Origin: JBGFRR01 sp041695045
GTDB taxonomy: Bacteria > Bacteroidota > Ignavibacteria > UBA10030
Direction: 5' to 3'
Length of the DNA stretch: 10,340 bases
Assembly (NCBI GenBank): GCA_041695045.1
Contig: JBGFRR010000153.1
Coordinates: forward strand, 1-10,340
Shown here: positions 1 to 6,111 of the stretch, in pieces
How the letters are laid out: the number at the start of each line of letters is the position of its first letter
Numbering within the stretch: position 1 is the stretch's first letter
Made by a program: the position numbers and the translations under genes
Notes under the pieces: model-generated
What the model was told of the DNA's origin: nothing
Seen by the model: only the letters and a program-made list of their open reading frames with translations
The model's database searches: none

Positions 1-20
1 AGCTACCCCGCCAAGATAAG

Positions 21-52
21 AAACCTTGCGAGGTTCGTCTCGCAAGGTTTTC
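21..52. terminator. Strong stem-loop, likely intrinsic terminator
   Basis: A perfect 12-bp stem (21-32 pairs with 39-50) closes a 6-base loop (GTTCGT). A run of four T follows the right arm (48-51). Reading left to right it is a good Rho-independent terminator for a gene ending just left of the window. Read the other way its tail is poorer in T, so it may serve the minus-strand transposase-like gene less well. Confidence 0.65.
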
Positions 53-161
53 GACAACAAGATACGCTAAAGGGGTCTGAAATGCAAGGCGCAAGAAAGC
101 GGTGGTGCATACCGTGAGCGGTGGAGTGTTTCAACTGCGATGCGAGCGAGGAAAGAGTTCT

Positions 162-884
162 CTAAGCCCTTCGACCGCCGCGCCCCGATGTGCGCGGTGT
201 GATCGCATCGTACGGGTCGAACCACAGAAGGTCGTCGTACCCGCCAAAGGCGATGAGTTTTTGCAACGGAGTTTTTCCGCCGAGAAGCGGTATGGAGCGA
301 TGGTTGTTGTGGAAGAAGAGATAGTTCACTAACTCTCCCATGCGCTGCGATTCCGAAGTCGGTTCCGGGTGTGGCTCGTTGCTCAGGGCGTAGAAATGTT
401 TGCCCATGACACTCAAGAGCCGGTCGCTCGACGGTTGGAATGACATCGTGTGAACAATGCCCTGTGCCTGAGCCGCGGCTGTAAAGTGGTGGTCGGGTTG
501 GGGGGTTGACGGATGCGTGAAGAACCGGTCGGCCGGTGTGCGGATCTCTCGGATGGTGAAGGGAAATTTCTCCACGATGAATTTCAGGAAATCGACCGAT
601 GAGGCAACGGACGACGTGAGATACAGACGCGCAATCTGCAACATCGAATAGAGATCGATTGCTGAAAAGAGAACGGGGTTCCACTGCTTCCATTGCACAG
701 AAAGCGGTCGTGCTTCGACGTAGACCAACGTTCCGGGCTCTGGTGCAATTTGCTTGAGGGTGAGAGGAAGGTTAGCCATGTGAGCCATCCCAACAGTATG
801 GAGAAAATTCCAGAGGTGCAGAGTCGAAACATTCTGTTCTTGGAGCACCTCTGATTCACGTTGTGTCGTCTCTGAATGCGGCAT
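162..884 (-). CDS. IS481-type transposase-like protein with eroded DDE site
   Basis: A 240-residue protein similar to the integrase-core (rve) part of IS481-type transposases. It has the core strand FSAIDLYSMLQIARLY (about 73-88), a KFPFTIREIRTP segment (about 106-117), and a C-terminal segment like YNxHRPHxxLGGxTPxE (here FFHNNHRSIPLLGGKTPLQK). The catalytic positions look lost: the usual D of IDVKYL is E57 (VEARPL), the TDNG motif reads TPAD, and the NGKVERxH motif carrying the catalytic E is unrecognisable. The N-terminal helix-turn-helix domain is absent. I chose ATG 884 because AAGAGGA lies just upstream; an ATG at 917 lacks a clear ribosome site. The frame is open throughout. It may be a domesticated or inactive relic. 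No clear terminal inverted repeats were seen. Confidence 0.6.
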   Translation of the reverse strand: MPHSETTQRESEVLQEQNVSTLHLWNFLHTVGMAHMANLPLTLKQIAPEPGTLVYVEARPLSVQWKQWNPVLFSAIDLYSMLQIARLYLTSSVASSVDFLKFIVEKFPFTIREIRTPADRFFTHPSTPQPDHHFTAAAQAQGIVHTMSFQPSSDRLLSVMGKHFYALSNEPHPEPTSESQRMGELVNYLFFHNNHRSIPLLGGKTPLQKLIAFGGYDDLLWFDPYDAITPRTSGRGGRRA

Positions 885-1166
885 TGGTGTTCCTCTTCTT
901 CGCCAGGTCGTTTTCATCTCTGAGGAGCTATGACCTCACTCTGTGCTTGTCCAATCACACTATTGTCATGCCACAATGTTGAGTTTATCCTCAATTATCA
1001 CCCGGAACGTGTTGCTCGGTTTTCCCACATTCATGCGTGAAAAACGATGTAGCATATCAAAGTCGCTGACGCTCTCCCAATGCCCAACAATGCCGGGGTG
1101 TAGATTCTACAATCGTTGATACTACGAGTAGTGTCGTTCGCCCACAGCCTGCAGGAACTGAGATTC
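885..1166. other. Gene-poor spacer between divergent genes
   Basis: I see no supported gene here. It separates the minus-strand transposase-like gene from the moeA promoter. A small palindrome, TTGAG-N6-CTCAA, lies near 980-996. It could hold the promoter or an end of the transposase unit, but I find no convincing -35/-10 pair or terminal repeat. Confidence 0.5.
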
Positions 1167-1195
1167 TTGCTTTTGCCTGTCGCTATGGATATATT
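1167..1195 (+). promoter_or_regulatory. Sigma70-type promoter for moeA-moaD
   Basis: TTGCTT (1167-1172), a 17-bp spacer and TATATT (1190-1195). Transcription would start near 1202, about 20 bases before the moeA ATG at 1222. That rules against the in-frame TTG at 1201 as start. No Moco riboswitch-like leader fits in so short a 5' region. Confidence 0.6.
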
Positions 1196-1221
1196 GGCCG
1201 TTGTTCGGTTCGGGAAAGATC

Positions 1222-2436
1222 ATGACGAACGTTTCTGATGCACAACGCATTATCCTAGAGCAAGCCCGGCTGCTTGATTCCGAGCCGCTGGCCATGATGG
1301 CTGCCCACGGTCGTGTCCTGGCAGAGGACGTCGTTGCCAACGAAGATATCCCTCCCTTCGATAACTCCTCAATGGATGGTTATGCGGTACGAACGGCGGA
1401 GACGATGCAGGCCGGCTCAGTGCTTTCCGTCATCGGGGAAATTGCGGCAGGTAGTGAATTCCTCCCGGCGATCCAATCTCGAACGGCGGTGCGGATCATG
1501 ACGGGGGCGCCCATCCCGCCCGGAGCAGACGCTGTTGTTGAGCTGGAAGCCGTTGCGGTGAAGAATGGATCGATTGTTCTCTCCGGTCCTGTTGCCGCGG
1601 GACGAAACGTGAGGCGAAAAGGGGAAGACATCCGTGCGGGTGAAGTTGCGGTGAAAGCGGGAACAAGGCTCTCGGCGGTGCATCTTGGTGTGCTCGCATC
1701 GCTCGGTGTGCATCGTGTGCGTGTAGTCCGAAAGCCGCGCGTCGCTCTTCTAACGACGGGCAATGAGCTTGTTGAGGTTCATGAGAAGCCGAAGCCGGGG
1801 CAGATTCGCAACAGCAATGCATACACGCTGTGGGGATTGGCTGCAGAGGCGGGCGGTGAGCCTGTCCGGCTTGGGGTTGTGCGAGATAACGTCGATGACT
1901 TGAGGCGTGCACTTCAGCCGGGTCTTGATGCCGAGGTGTTGATCACGTCGGGAGGAGTATCGGTCGGTGCGCATGACTACGTCCTCACGGTCCTCAAGCA
2001 ATTGGGGGTTGAGATCAAGTTCTGGAAAGTCAACATCAAGCCGGGGATGCCGATGGTCTTCGGCGTGTATGAGCGCGAGCGTGGAAGCCGACGAACGTTA
2101 GTGTTCGGTCTTCCGGGCAATCCCGTGTCCACCATGGTGACCTTCCTGCAGTTCGTAAGGCCTGCACTCTTGACGATGACCGGTCAGCCAGCGTTCCCGT
2201 CGATTCGTTTGAAGGCGCGACTGCTTTCGGATGTTCTCAAGCGTGACGGGAAGCGACACTTTGTGCGGGGCGTTCTCAGGCAGGAAGGCGACGGCTTGGT
2301 GGTTGAGACGACGGGCACGCAAAGCTCGGGCGCACTCAGCTCGATGGCGCGAGCAAATTGTTTCATCATCCTGCCGGAAGAGGCACGAGACCAAAAGGCC
2401 GGCGTACAGGTTCACGTTGAGCTCTGGCCTTTGTGA
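1222..2436 (+). CDS. moeA: MoeA, molybdopterin molybdenumtransferase
   Basis: A 404-residue, full-length MoeA. It catalyses the last cytoplasmic step of Moco synthesis: molybdate ligation to adenylylated molybdopterin with release of AMP. Family motifs are in order: PFDNSSMDGYAV (45-56), VRIMTGAPIPPGADAVV (about 91-107), RRKGEDI, LLTTGNEL, TSGGVSVGAHDY (242-253) in the MoCF/MogA-like domain, NIKPGMPMVFG, and GLPGNP (296-301). The C-terminal beta domain ends at RDQKAGVQVHVELWPL. The start is ATG 1222; an in-frame TTG at 1201 lies at the predicted transcription start and adds nothing conserved. A weak GGGAAAG serves as ribosome site. moaD follows after 12 bases, presumably cotranscribed. Confidence 0.97.
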   Translation: MTNVSDAQRIILEQARLLDSEPLAMMAAHGRVLAEDVVANEDIPPFDNSSMDGYAVRTAETMQAGSVLSVIGEIAAGSEFLPAIQSRTAVRIMTGAPIPPGADAVVELEAVAVKNGSIVLSGPVAAGRNVRRKGEDIRAGEVAVKAGTRLSAVHLGVLASLGVHRVRVVRKPRVALLTTGNELVEVHEKPKPGQIRNSNAYTLWGLAAEAGGEPVRLGVVRDNVDDLRRALQPGLDAEVLITSGGVSVGAHDYVLTVLKQLGVEIKFWKVNIKPGMPMVFGVYERERGSRRTLVFGLPGNPVSTMVTFLQFVRPALLTMTGQPAFPSIRLKARLLSDVLKRDGKRHFVRGVLRQEGDGLVVETTGTQSSGALSSMARANCFIILPEEARDQKAGVQVHVELWPL

Positions 2437-2448
2437 GAAGGAACGTCG

Positions 2449-2694
2449 ATGAAGATACAGGTACGATTGTTTTCGATCGCGAAGGACTTGGCGGGGACGG
2501 ATTCTCGCCAACTCGAACTGACAGAGGGCGAACGCGCAGAGGATGTGTTTCGTTACCTCGCGCACATGAACCCGCGCTTTGCCGAGTGGGAAGGAAAGAT
2601 GCGACTCGCCGTGAACCAGGAGTACGTTGCCAGCGACCATCTGCTTCAGGATGGGGATGAAGTAGCAGTGATTCCGCCGGTGAGCGGAGGGTGA
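2449..2694 (+). CDS. moaD: MoaD, molybdopterin synthase small (sulfur carrier) subunit
   Basis: An 81-residue ubiquitin-fold protein. It carries sulfur as a C-terminal thiocarboxylate and donates it to cyclic pyranopterin monophosphate (cPMP) in the MoaD-MoaE complex. The N-terminal strand KIQVRLFSIAKDLAG, the DGDEVAVIPPVSGG end and the terminal Gly-Gly (80-81) are diagnostic. AGAAGGA lies six bases before the ATG. It follows moeA by 12 bases. Its usual partner moaE is about 4 kb away here, beyond the inserted island. The stop codon is followed within 25 bases by the first island repeat, so the island edge lies close behind the gene and leaves it intact. Confidence 0.97.
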   Translation: MKIQVRLFSIAKDLAGTDSRQLELTEGERAEDVFRYLAHMNPRFAEWEGKMRLAVNQEYVASDHLLQDGDEVAVIPPVSGG

Positions 2695-2715
2695 TGTGAT
2701 TGCGGATTTTGGGAT

Positions 2716-2735
2716 GTTAGCTGCAACTTGCACCG
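2716..2735 (+). repeat. Left arm of 20-bp inverted repeat flanking the DUF262 gene
   Basis: GTTAGCTGCAACTTGCACCG matches the reverse complement of 4556-4575 at 19 of 20 positions. It lies 21 bases after moaD and 23 bases before the chosen start of the DUF262 gene, so it probably marks the left boundary of that module. The sequence preceding it shows no obvious target duplication with the right flank. Confidence 0.85.
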
Positions 2736-2758
2736 ACCAAGTTAAGGGATCGACAATT

Positions 2759-4555
2759 ATGCCGACACAGAAGTACTCAGTTAACCATCATCCGATCCAA
2801 ACACTCCTGACCTGGATCAAGTCCGACGAAATTGCAATCCCGGAAATTCAACGCCCCTTTGTCTGGGGAGCCGTCAAAGTCAGGAACCTTCTTGATTCTC
2901 TCTATCAAGGGTATCCCGTCGGCTATCTCATTGCTTGGCGCAATCCCAACATCAAATTAAAGGACGGCTCTGCTTCTACGGGAAAGCGTGTTCTCATCGA
3001 CGGTCAACAAAGAATCACGGCCCTTATGGCGGCTCTTCTCGGAAGAGAGGTCATCACAGACGAATACGACGTCGTCAGAATTCGTATTGCATTCAATCCG
3101 CAGGACGAGACATTTGAAGTCACCAATCCAGCCATCGAAAAGAACTCCGCTTGGCTACCCGACGTTACTGTTGTCTTTTCACCCGATTTCAAGGTTTTGA
3201 AATTCGTCGATGCATACTGCAAGGCCAACCCAACGGCTGATAAGGATCGGGTGTACGAAAATTGTGAGAGGCTCAGAGGTATCGTCAACAATCCTGTCGG
3301 TCTCATCGAATTAAATTCCGACCTATCAATCGAAGAAGTTACCGACATTTTCATTCGCGTCAACTCACTCGGTACCGAACTTAGCCAAGCCGACTTCGCA
3401 ATGTCCAAGATCGCCAGCAACGAAACTTACGGCGGCAACACCTTGCGGAAAGCGATCGACTATTTCTGCCACCTGTCTGTTGCGCCAGAGTTCTACAGCA
3501 AGATCAAGAAACACGACCCCGAATTTGCGACAACTGAGTTCTTCTCGAAAATGTCTTGGCTTAAGAACGAGAATGACGGTATCTATGATCCGCTCTACAC
3601 CGATATGCTTCGAGTTGCTTTCACATCTGAATTCAAACGTGGCCGACTCCAAGACTTGGTTGCCCTGCTTTCTGGCCGCAATTTCGAGACCAAGGAGTAT
3701 GAGGAGTCTATCGCCGAAAAATCCTTCGCTCAATTGAAGCAGGGCGTTTTCAACTTCATGAATGAGACTCACTTCAAGCGATTCGTAATGATCATTCGTT
3801 CAGCTGGCTTCATCGATACTTCACTTATCGGTTCACAAAATGCCTTGAATTTTGCATACATCATCTATCTTACCCTTCGTTCGCAAGGTGTCCCTGCCGC
3901 CGACATTGAGCGGGCAGTTCGTCGCTGGTTTGTTATGTCTGTTCTCACGGGCCGCTATTCAGGATCACCTGAATCAACCTTTGACTACGACATCCGCCAA
4001 ATCCACGAACAAAGATTCGAACGATACACCAACGCCGTTATCAGCGCAGAACTGTCAGATGCATATTGGAGCGCCATGCTCCCCCAAGAGATGAACACGT
4101 CCTCTGCTATCAGCCCATCATTCAAAGTTTATCAGGCGGCTCAGGTCAAGCTCAACGATAAGGGTTTTCTTTCCAGGGACATCACAGTCACCGACTTAAT
4201 TCTCAACCGTAGTGACGTTCACCATATTTTCCCGAAGTCGTATCTCAAGAAGGCGGGATTGACAAAAGGACGTTACAACCAGATTGCCAACTACGCTCTT
4301 GCCCAAAGTGAAATCAACATCTCAATTGGTGACCGTCCTCCTTCCGACTACTTCAAGATCCTTTTCGACCAATGCAATAGTGGCAAGAAAAGAATCGGTG
4401 CAATCACTGACATCAGGGACCTGCGCACCAACTTGGCGATGCATTGCGTTCCCGATGGAGTCGAATCAATGAAGGTCGACGAGTATGATGACTTCTTAGA
4501 GGAGCGTCGCAAACTGATGTCGGCAAAAGTCAAGCAGTATTTCCAAACTTTGTAA
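2759..4555 (+). CDS. DUF262-HNH (GmrSD-like) defence nuclease
   Basis: A 598-residue protein. The N-terminal DUF262 (GmrS-like, ParB/Srx fold) region shows IPEIQRPFVWG, LLDSLYQGYPVGYLIAWR, the IDGQQR motif (80-85) that is the family's nucleotide/nuclease signature, and a VTDIFIRVNSLGTELSQADF block. A C-terminal DUF1524-type HNH nuclease has DVHHIFPKSYL (486-496) followed by QIANYALAQSEINISIGDRPPSDYF. This order is that of fused GmrSD type IV restriction enzymes, which cut modified phage DNA; substrate and function here are inferred. The start is ATG 2759, with AAGGGA nine bases upstream. A GTG at 2696 would put the flanking repeat inside the coding region. The stop directly abuts the right repeat arm. 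Codon use looks less G/C-biased than in the moa genes, fitting transfer. Confidence 0.9.
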   Translation: MPTQKYSVNHHPIQTLLTWIKSDEIAIPEIQRPFVWGAVKVRNLLDSLYQGYPVGYLIAWRNPNIKLKDGSASTGKRVLIDGQQRITALMAALLGREVITDEYDVVRIRIAFNPQDETFEVTNPAIEKNSAWLPDVTVVFSPDFKVLKFVDAYCKANPTADKDRVYENCERLRGIVNNPVGLIELNSDLSIEEVTDIFIRVNSLGTELSQADFAMSKIASNETYGGNTLRKAIDYFCHLSVAPEFYSKIKKHDPEFATTEFFSKMSWLKNENDGIYDPLYTDMLRVAFTSEFKRGRLQDLVALLSGRNFETKEYEESIAEKSFAQLKQGVFNFMNETHFKRFVMIIRSAGFIDTSLIGSQNALNFAYIIYLTLRSQGVPAADIERAVRRWFVMSVLTGRYSGSPESTFDYDIRQIHEQRFERYTNAVISAELSDAYWSAMLPQEMNTSSAISPSFKVYQAAQVKLNDKGFLSRDITVTDLILNRSDVHHIFPKSYLKKAGLTKGRYNQIANYALAQSEINISIGDRPPSDYFKILFDQCNSGKKRIGAITDIRDLRTNLAMHCVPDGVESMKVDEYDDFLEERRKLMSAKVKQYFQTL

Positions 4556-4575
4556 CGGTGCAAGCTGCAGCTAAC
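4556..4575 (-). repeat. Right arm of 20-bp inverted repeat flanking the DUF262 gene
   Basis: CGGTGCAAGCTGCAGCTAAC begins at the base after the TAA stop and is the reverse complement of 2716-2735 with one mismatch. Its outer end reads AGCTAAC, close to an integron R-box (RYYYAAC, one mismatch). The left arm's outer end, GTTAGCT, is correspondingly close to GTTRRRY. Confidence 0.85.
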
Positions 4576-4662
4576 AGGCGTAACCACGCTGCTCCCTTTG
4601 TCGATATGGCTCAGTTAGAGCTGTGGAAAAAATCAGTTGTGGTCGCTCAACAGTTTTTGCCG

Positions 4663-4687
4663 CCCCGATGCGAAAAACGCATCGGGG
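4663..4687. repeat. Perfect 10-bp hairpin inside repeat I
   Basis: CCCCGATGCG (4663-4672) and CGCATCGGGG (4678-4687) pair around an AAAAA loop. The same hairpin, with nine pairs and a different loop, recurs in repeat III at 6132-6156, so stem sequence is kept while the loop varies. Confidence 0.85.
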
Positions 4688-4691
4688 GTAT

Positions 4692-4732
4692 GCGCACTCC
4701 GTCCCGACGCTTTTCGTCGGGACTCCGTGCGC
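4692..4732. repeat. Second hairpin of repeat I with two-step stem
   Basis: GTCCCGACG (4701-4709) pairs with CGTCGGGAC (4715-4723). Outside it, GCGCAC (4692-4697) pairs with GTGCGC (4727-4732), separated by matching TCC internal loops. Repeat III has different sequence at this place, so this is the variable part of the repeat. Confidence 0.8.
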
Positions 4733-4870
4733 GTCATTTCTGAGCGGCAAAAGCAACGGCGTTGTTGCTGCAAACGTTAAGCGCCAAAGTTCAGTTGATA
4801 TGGCGTTTTGCGGCACACTTGTGGGCGATAATCAGAGAGATGGGATTACAGAGAGAGGGTATGCGATCAG

Positions 4871-4894
4871 AAAAGTCGATCTGCTACGATCGAC
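4871..4894 (-). terminator. Likely terminator overlapping the end of the RelE-type toxin gene
   Basis: On the minus strand GTCGAT (4894-4889) pairs with ATCGAC (4880-4875) and is followed by TTTT (4874-4871). The stem includes the last codons and the stop of the toxin gene. The stem is only six base pairs, so strength is uncertain. Confidence 0.45.
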
Positions 4895-5150
4895 GTTTGT
4901 AGATGTCCCGACGGTGGCCGATCGCGTGGATAACGATCGTTTGCTCGTTCTTCAAGATCTCAAATATGATTCGATATGAACCTTCTCGAACCTTATAGGG
5001 ACCTTTCAGTTCACCTTTCAACGGGAAGAGTTGTGTCGAATCGAGGTGTTCTGAGAGCCATTGAATTCGATCAGCAATCCGTTCGGAGGTCGAATGATCG
5101 AGTTTCTCTAGCTCCTTCATGGCGGGTTTTAGAATACGGACAGAATACAA
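4884..5150 (-). CDS. RelE/ParE-superfamily toxin
   Basis: An 88-residue toxin of the RelE/ParE fold. It has VRILKPAMKELEKLD at the N-terminus, LKGELKGPYKVREGSYRIIFEI in the middle, and HAIGHRRDIYKRRS at the end; basic residues plus the GHRRDIY end match RelE-type mRNA interferases. The start is set at TTG 5150 because it lies one base after the antitoxin stop and has GGAG six bases upstream. A longer reading from 5195 would overlap the antitoxin gene and add no family sequence. It is cotranscribed after the antitoxin on the minus strand. Ribosome-dependent mRNA cleavage is inferred from the family; a gyrase-poisoning ParE-like activity cannot be excluded. Confidence 0.88.
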   Translation of the reverse strand: MYSVRILKPAMKELEKLDHSTSERIADRIQWLSEHLDSTQLFPLKGELKGPYKVREGSYRIIFEILKNEQTIVIHAIGHRRDIYKRRS

Positions 5151-5151
5151 T

Positions 5152-5367
5152 CTATACTCCGAGACGCCGGCGAGCTTCGGAAAAGTCAACGCCACGCTCG
5201 CCTTTCGCTACTGCTTTCTTCTGACGGATGAGCCTTTTACGGACGTTCTCTTTCAATGCCAGGCCTTCATCGGGATCACCCAGAAGTTCAATAAGCTTCT
5301 GCTCGACGACGGTCGAAAGCATCTGAGCAAGTTCTTTCTTCGTCATTTGCGCAACACTGGTAGACAT
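5152..5367 (-). CDS. Antitoxin partner of the RelE-type toxin
   Basis: A 71-residue protein beginning MSTSVAQMTKKELAQML, with GDPDEGLALKENVRKRL in the middle and a KKAVAKGERGVDFSEARRRLGV end. This layout (short helical N-terminus, GDPDEGL, basic helix, then a toxin-wrapping tail) resembles uncharacterised antitoxins found next to RelE genes. I do not recognise a named DNA-binding fold with confidence. ATG 5367 is chosen for its TGGAGT ribosome site; an upstream in-frame ATG at 5436 would place the predicted promoter inside the gene. It ends one base before the toxin start, indicating translational coupling. Its role is inferred mostly from that position. Confidence 0.8.
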   Translation of the reverse strand: MSTSVAQMTKKELAQMLSTVVEQKLIELLGDPDEGLALKENVRKRLIRQKKAVAKGERGVDFSEARRRLGV

Positions 5368-5389
5368 ACTGACTCCAAATTGTTGTCCA

Positions 5390-5418
5390 TAGGTACTGAA
5401 ATTTCTGAACTTCTTCAA
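5390..5418 (-). promoter_or_regulatory. Possible promoter of the RelE-type TA operon
   Basis: On the minus strand TTGAAG (5418-5413), a 17-bp spacer and TACCTA (5395-5390) lie about 25 bases before the antitoxin ATG. The -10 is weak. The -35 overlaps the left part of boundary repeat II. Confidence 0.4.
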
Positions 5419-5481
5419 CCGGCTGCATTCAATCATATGAGTTTTCGGTTTCGACAGCGTTGTTGGGCGAGACGTTATGTG
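5411..5481. repeat. Boundary repeat II (short, attC-like)
   Basis: The right part GTTGGGCGAGACGTTATGTG (5462-5481) matches 6240-6259 of repeat III at 19 of 20 bases. The preceding GCGTTGTTG (5457-5465) is shared with repeat I. CAAC (5416-5419) with GTTG (5462-5465) and GCTG (5422-5425) with CAGC (5455-5458) can form a small imperfect stem. The long inner hairpin block of repeats I and III is missing, so this is either a short version or a half-site. Confidence 0.5.
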
Positions 5482-5512
5482 AAAATGGCGGCAACGCTCG
5501 ACGGTGGCAGGC

Positions 5513-5776
5513 TTATTCGTAGTGCGACCACATACTGATTACTTTCACAATATGACGGTCTTCAAGAACCTGATAGACGAGACGATGCTTGATGTTTATC
5601 CGGCGGGAATAAGCTCCTGCCAGATCTCCAACAAGCTTTTCGAATCGTGGTGGGGTTTGGAACGGGTTGACTTCGAGGATTCTAAGGAGTTCTTCTGCTT
5701 TGGGTTTCAATCCAGCGGACGCAAGTTTCTTGGCGTCTTTGTTAGCTTCTTTGGTGTAAACAAGCGTCCATTTCAC
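5513..5776 (-). CDS. yoeB: YoeB-family toxin (mRNA interferase)
   Basis: An 87-residue Txe/YoeB toxin, a ribosome-dependent mRNA interferase. It shows WTLVYTKEANKDAKKL, then NPFQTPPRFEKL, AYSRRINIKHRLVYQV and a terminal KVISMWSHYE. Glu46, Arg65 and the His85-Tyr86 pair correspond to the E. coli catalytic residues (E46, R65, H83, Y84), so the active site looks intact. GTG 5776 is chosen: it overlaps the antitoxin stop (GTGA), has GGAG eight bases upstream, and gives the family's usual length. Coupled translation after yefM is typical for this pair. Confidence 0.93.
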   Translation of the reverse strand: MKWTLVYTKEANKDAKKLASAGLKPKAEELLRILEVNPFQTPPRFEKLVGDLAGAYSRRINIKHRLVYQVLEDRHIVKVISMWSHYE

Positions 5777-6012
5777 CAAGAAAGCTCCGTGGAGCAATCT
5801 TTGACTGGGGTCTTCAGGCCCCGAACGATCTTCTCACGCATCTTCGGAATCGAAAGCAGATACAACGTTTCCTGGATTGCTCGCCAGTCATCCATCGAAA
5901 TCAGAACGCCTGCGTTCTTCTTTCCAATGATGTGGATCGGCTCGTGGGACTTTTCTGACTCAGCGAGAAGTTTTTCCGGAACCTTTGCTTTTCGGGCTTC
6001 TACAGTTTTCAT
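5773..6012 (-). CDS. yefM: YefM-family antitoxin
   Basis: A 79-residue Phd/YefM antitoxin that should bind and neutralise YoeB and repress its own operon. The N-terminal half (KTVEARKAKVPEKLLAESEK, then HIIGKKNAGVLISMDDW) is the DNA-binding dimerisation domain. The tail QETLYLLSIPKMREKIVRG followed by CSTELSW is the toxin-binding part. ATG 6012 is chosen because the conserved fold begins there; an upstream ATG at 6132 would read through the promoter. The stop overlaps the toxin GTG by four bases. A well-formed promoter lies 26 bases upstream. Confidence 0.93.
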   Translation of the reverse strand: MKTVEARKAKVPEKLLAESEKSHEPIHIIGKKNAGVLISMDDWRAIQETLYLLSIPKMREKIVRGLKTPVKDCSTELSW

Positions 6013-6025
6013 AAGATTCTCTTGT

Positions 6026-6066
6026 TTGACTGACACGAATATAATCATTTGTCGATAGACAGTCAA
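6026..6066. promoter_or_regulatory. Inverted repeat bracketing the yefM promoter, possible operator
   Basis: TTGACTG (6026-6032) and CAGTCAA (6060-6066) are perfect inverted copies. One covers the -35 element and the other lies just past the -10, near the start of transcription. Autorepression by YefM-YoeB would suit such a site, but known YefM operators have a TGTACA-type core, which is not seen. Confidence 0.35.
6038..6066 (-). promoter_or_regulatory. Sigma70 promoter of yefM-yoeB
   Basis: On the minus strand TTGACT (6066-6061), exactly 17 bases, then TATATT (6043-6038). This is close to the sigma70 consensus and lies about 26 bases upstream of the yefM ATG. It makes the TA module independent of its neighbours. 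Confidence 0.75.
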
Positions 6067-6111
6067 TTTTAGCTTTGCCGCCACCGAATAAGAACAAGGT
6101 TGGTGGCGGGA

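Larger units (their letters stand above)
4643..4782. repeat. Long stem-loop boundary repeat I (attC-like)
   Basis: It starts with TCGCTCAAC and ends in GTTGTTGCTGCAAACGTTAAGC-type sequence (two parts, 4761-4782). Arms TTTTGCCGC (4654-4662) and GCGGCAAAA (4744-4752) pair to enclose two inner hairpins. GCTCAAC (4645-4651) fits RYYYAAC and GTTAAGC (4776-4782) fits GTTRRRY, the integron core-site patterns. The layout is homologous to repeat III at 6112-6259. Orientation and the exact pairing of core boxes are uncertain. Confidence 0.5.

Noticed and set aside
67..693. Long minus-strand frame of 208 codons overlapping the transposase-like gene
   Set aside because: It overlaps the 162-884 gene in another frame, has no recognisable motifs or ribosome site, and its composition looks like a frame shadow.
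918..1000. Terminal inverted repeat of an IS around the transposase-like gene
   Set aside because: I could not find a matching inverted sequence at the left side (1-160) nor a target duplication.
1201..1221. TTG start for moeA seven codons upstream
   Set aside because: It coincides with the predicted transcription start and adds no conserved residues.
2098..2733. 211-codon minus-strand frame under moeA and moaD
   Set aside because: It is antisense to two certain genes and shows no family features.
4569..4623. A short attC of about 55 bp between AGCTAAC and GTTAGAG
   Set aside because: The outer boxes pair only with a bulge, GTTAGAG fails the GTTRRRY pattern, and the inner sequences do not form a stem.
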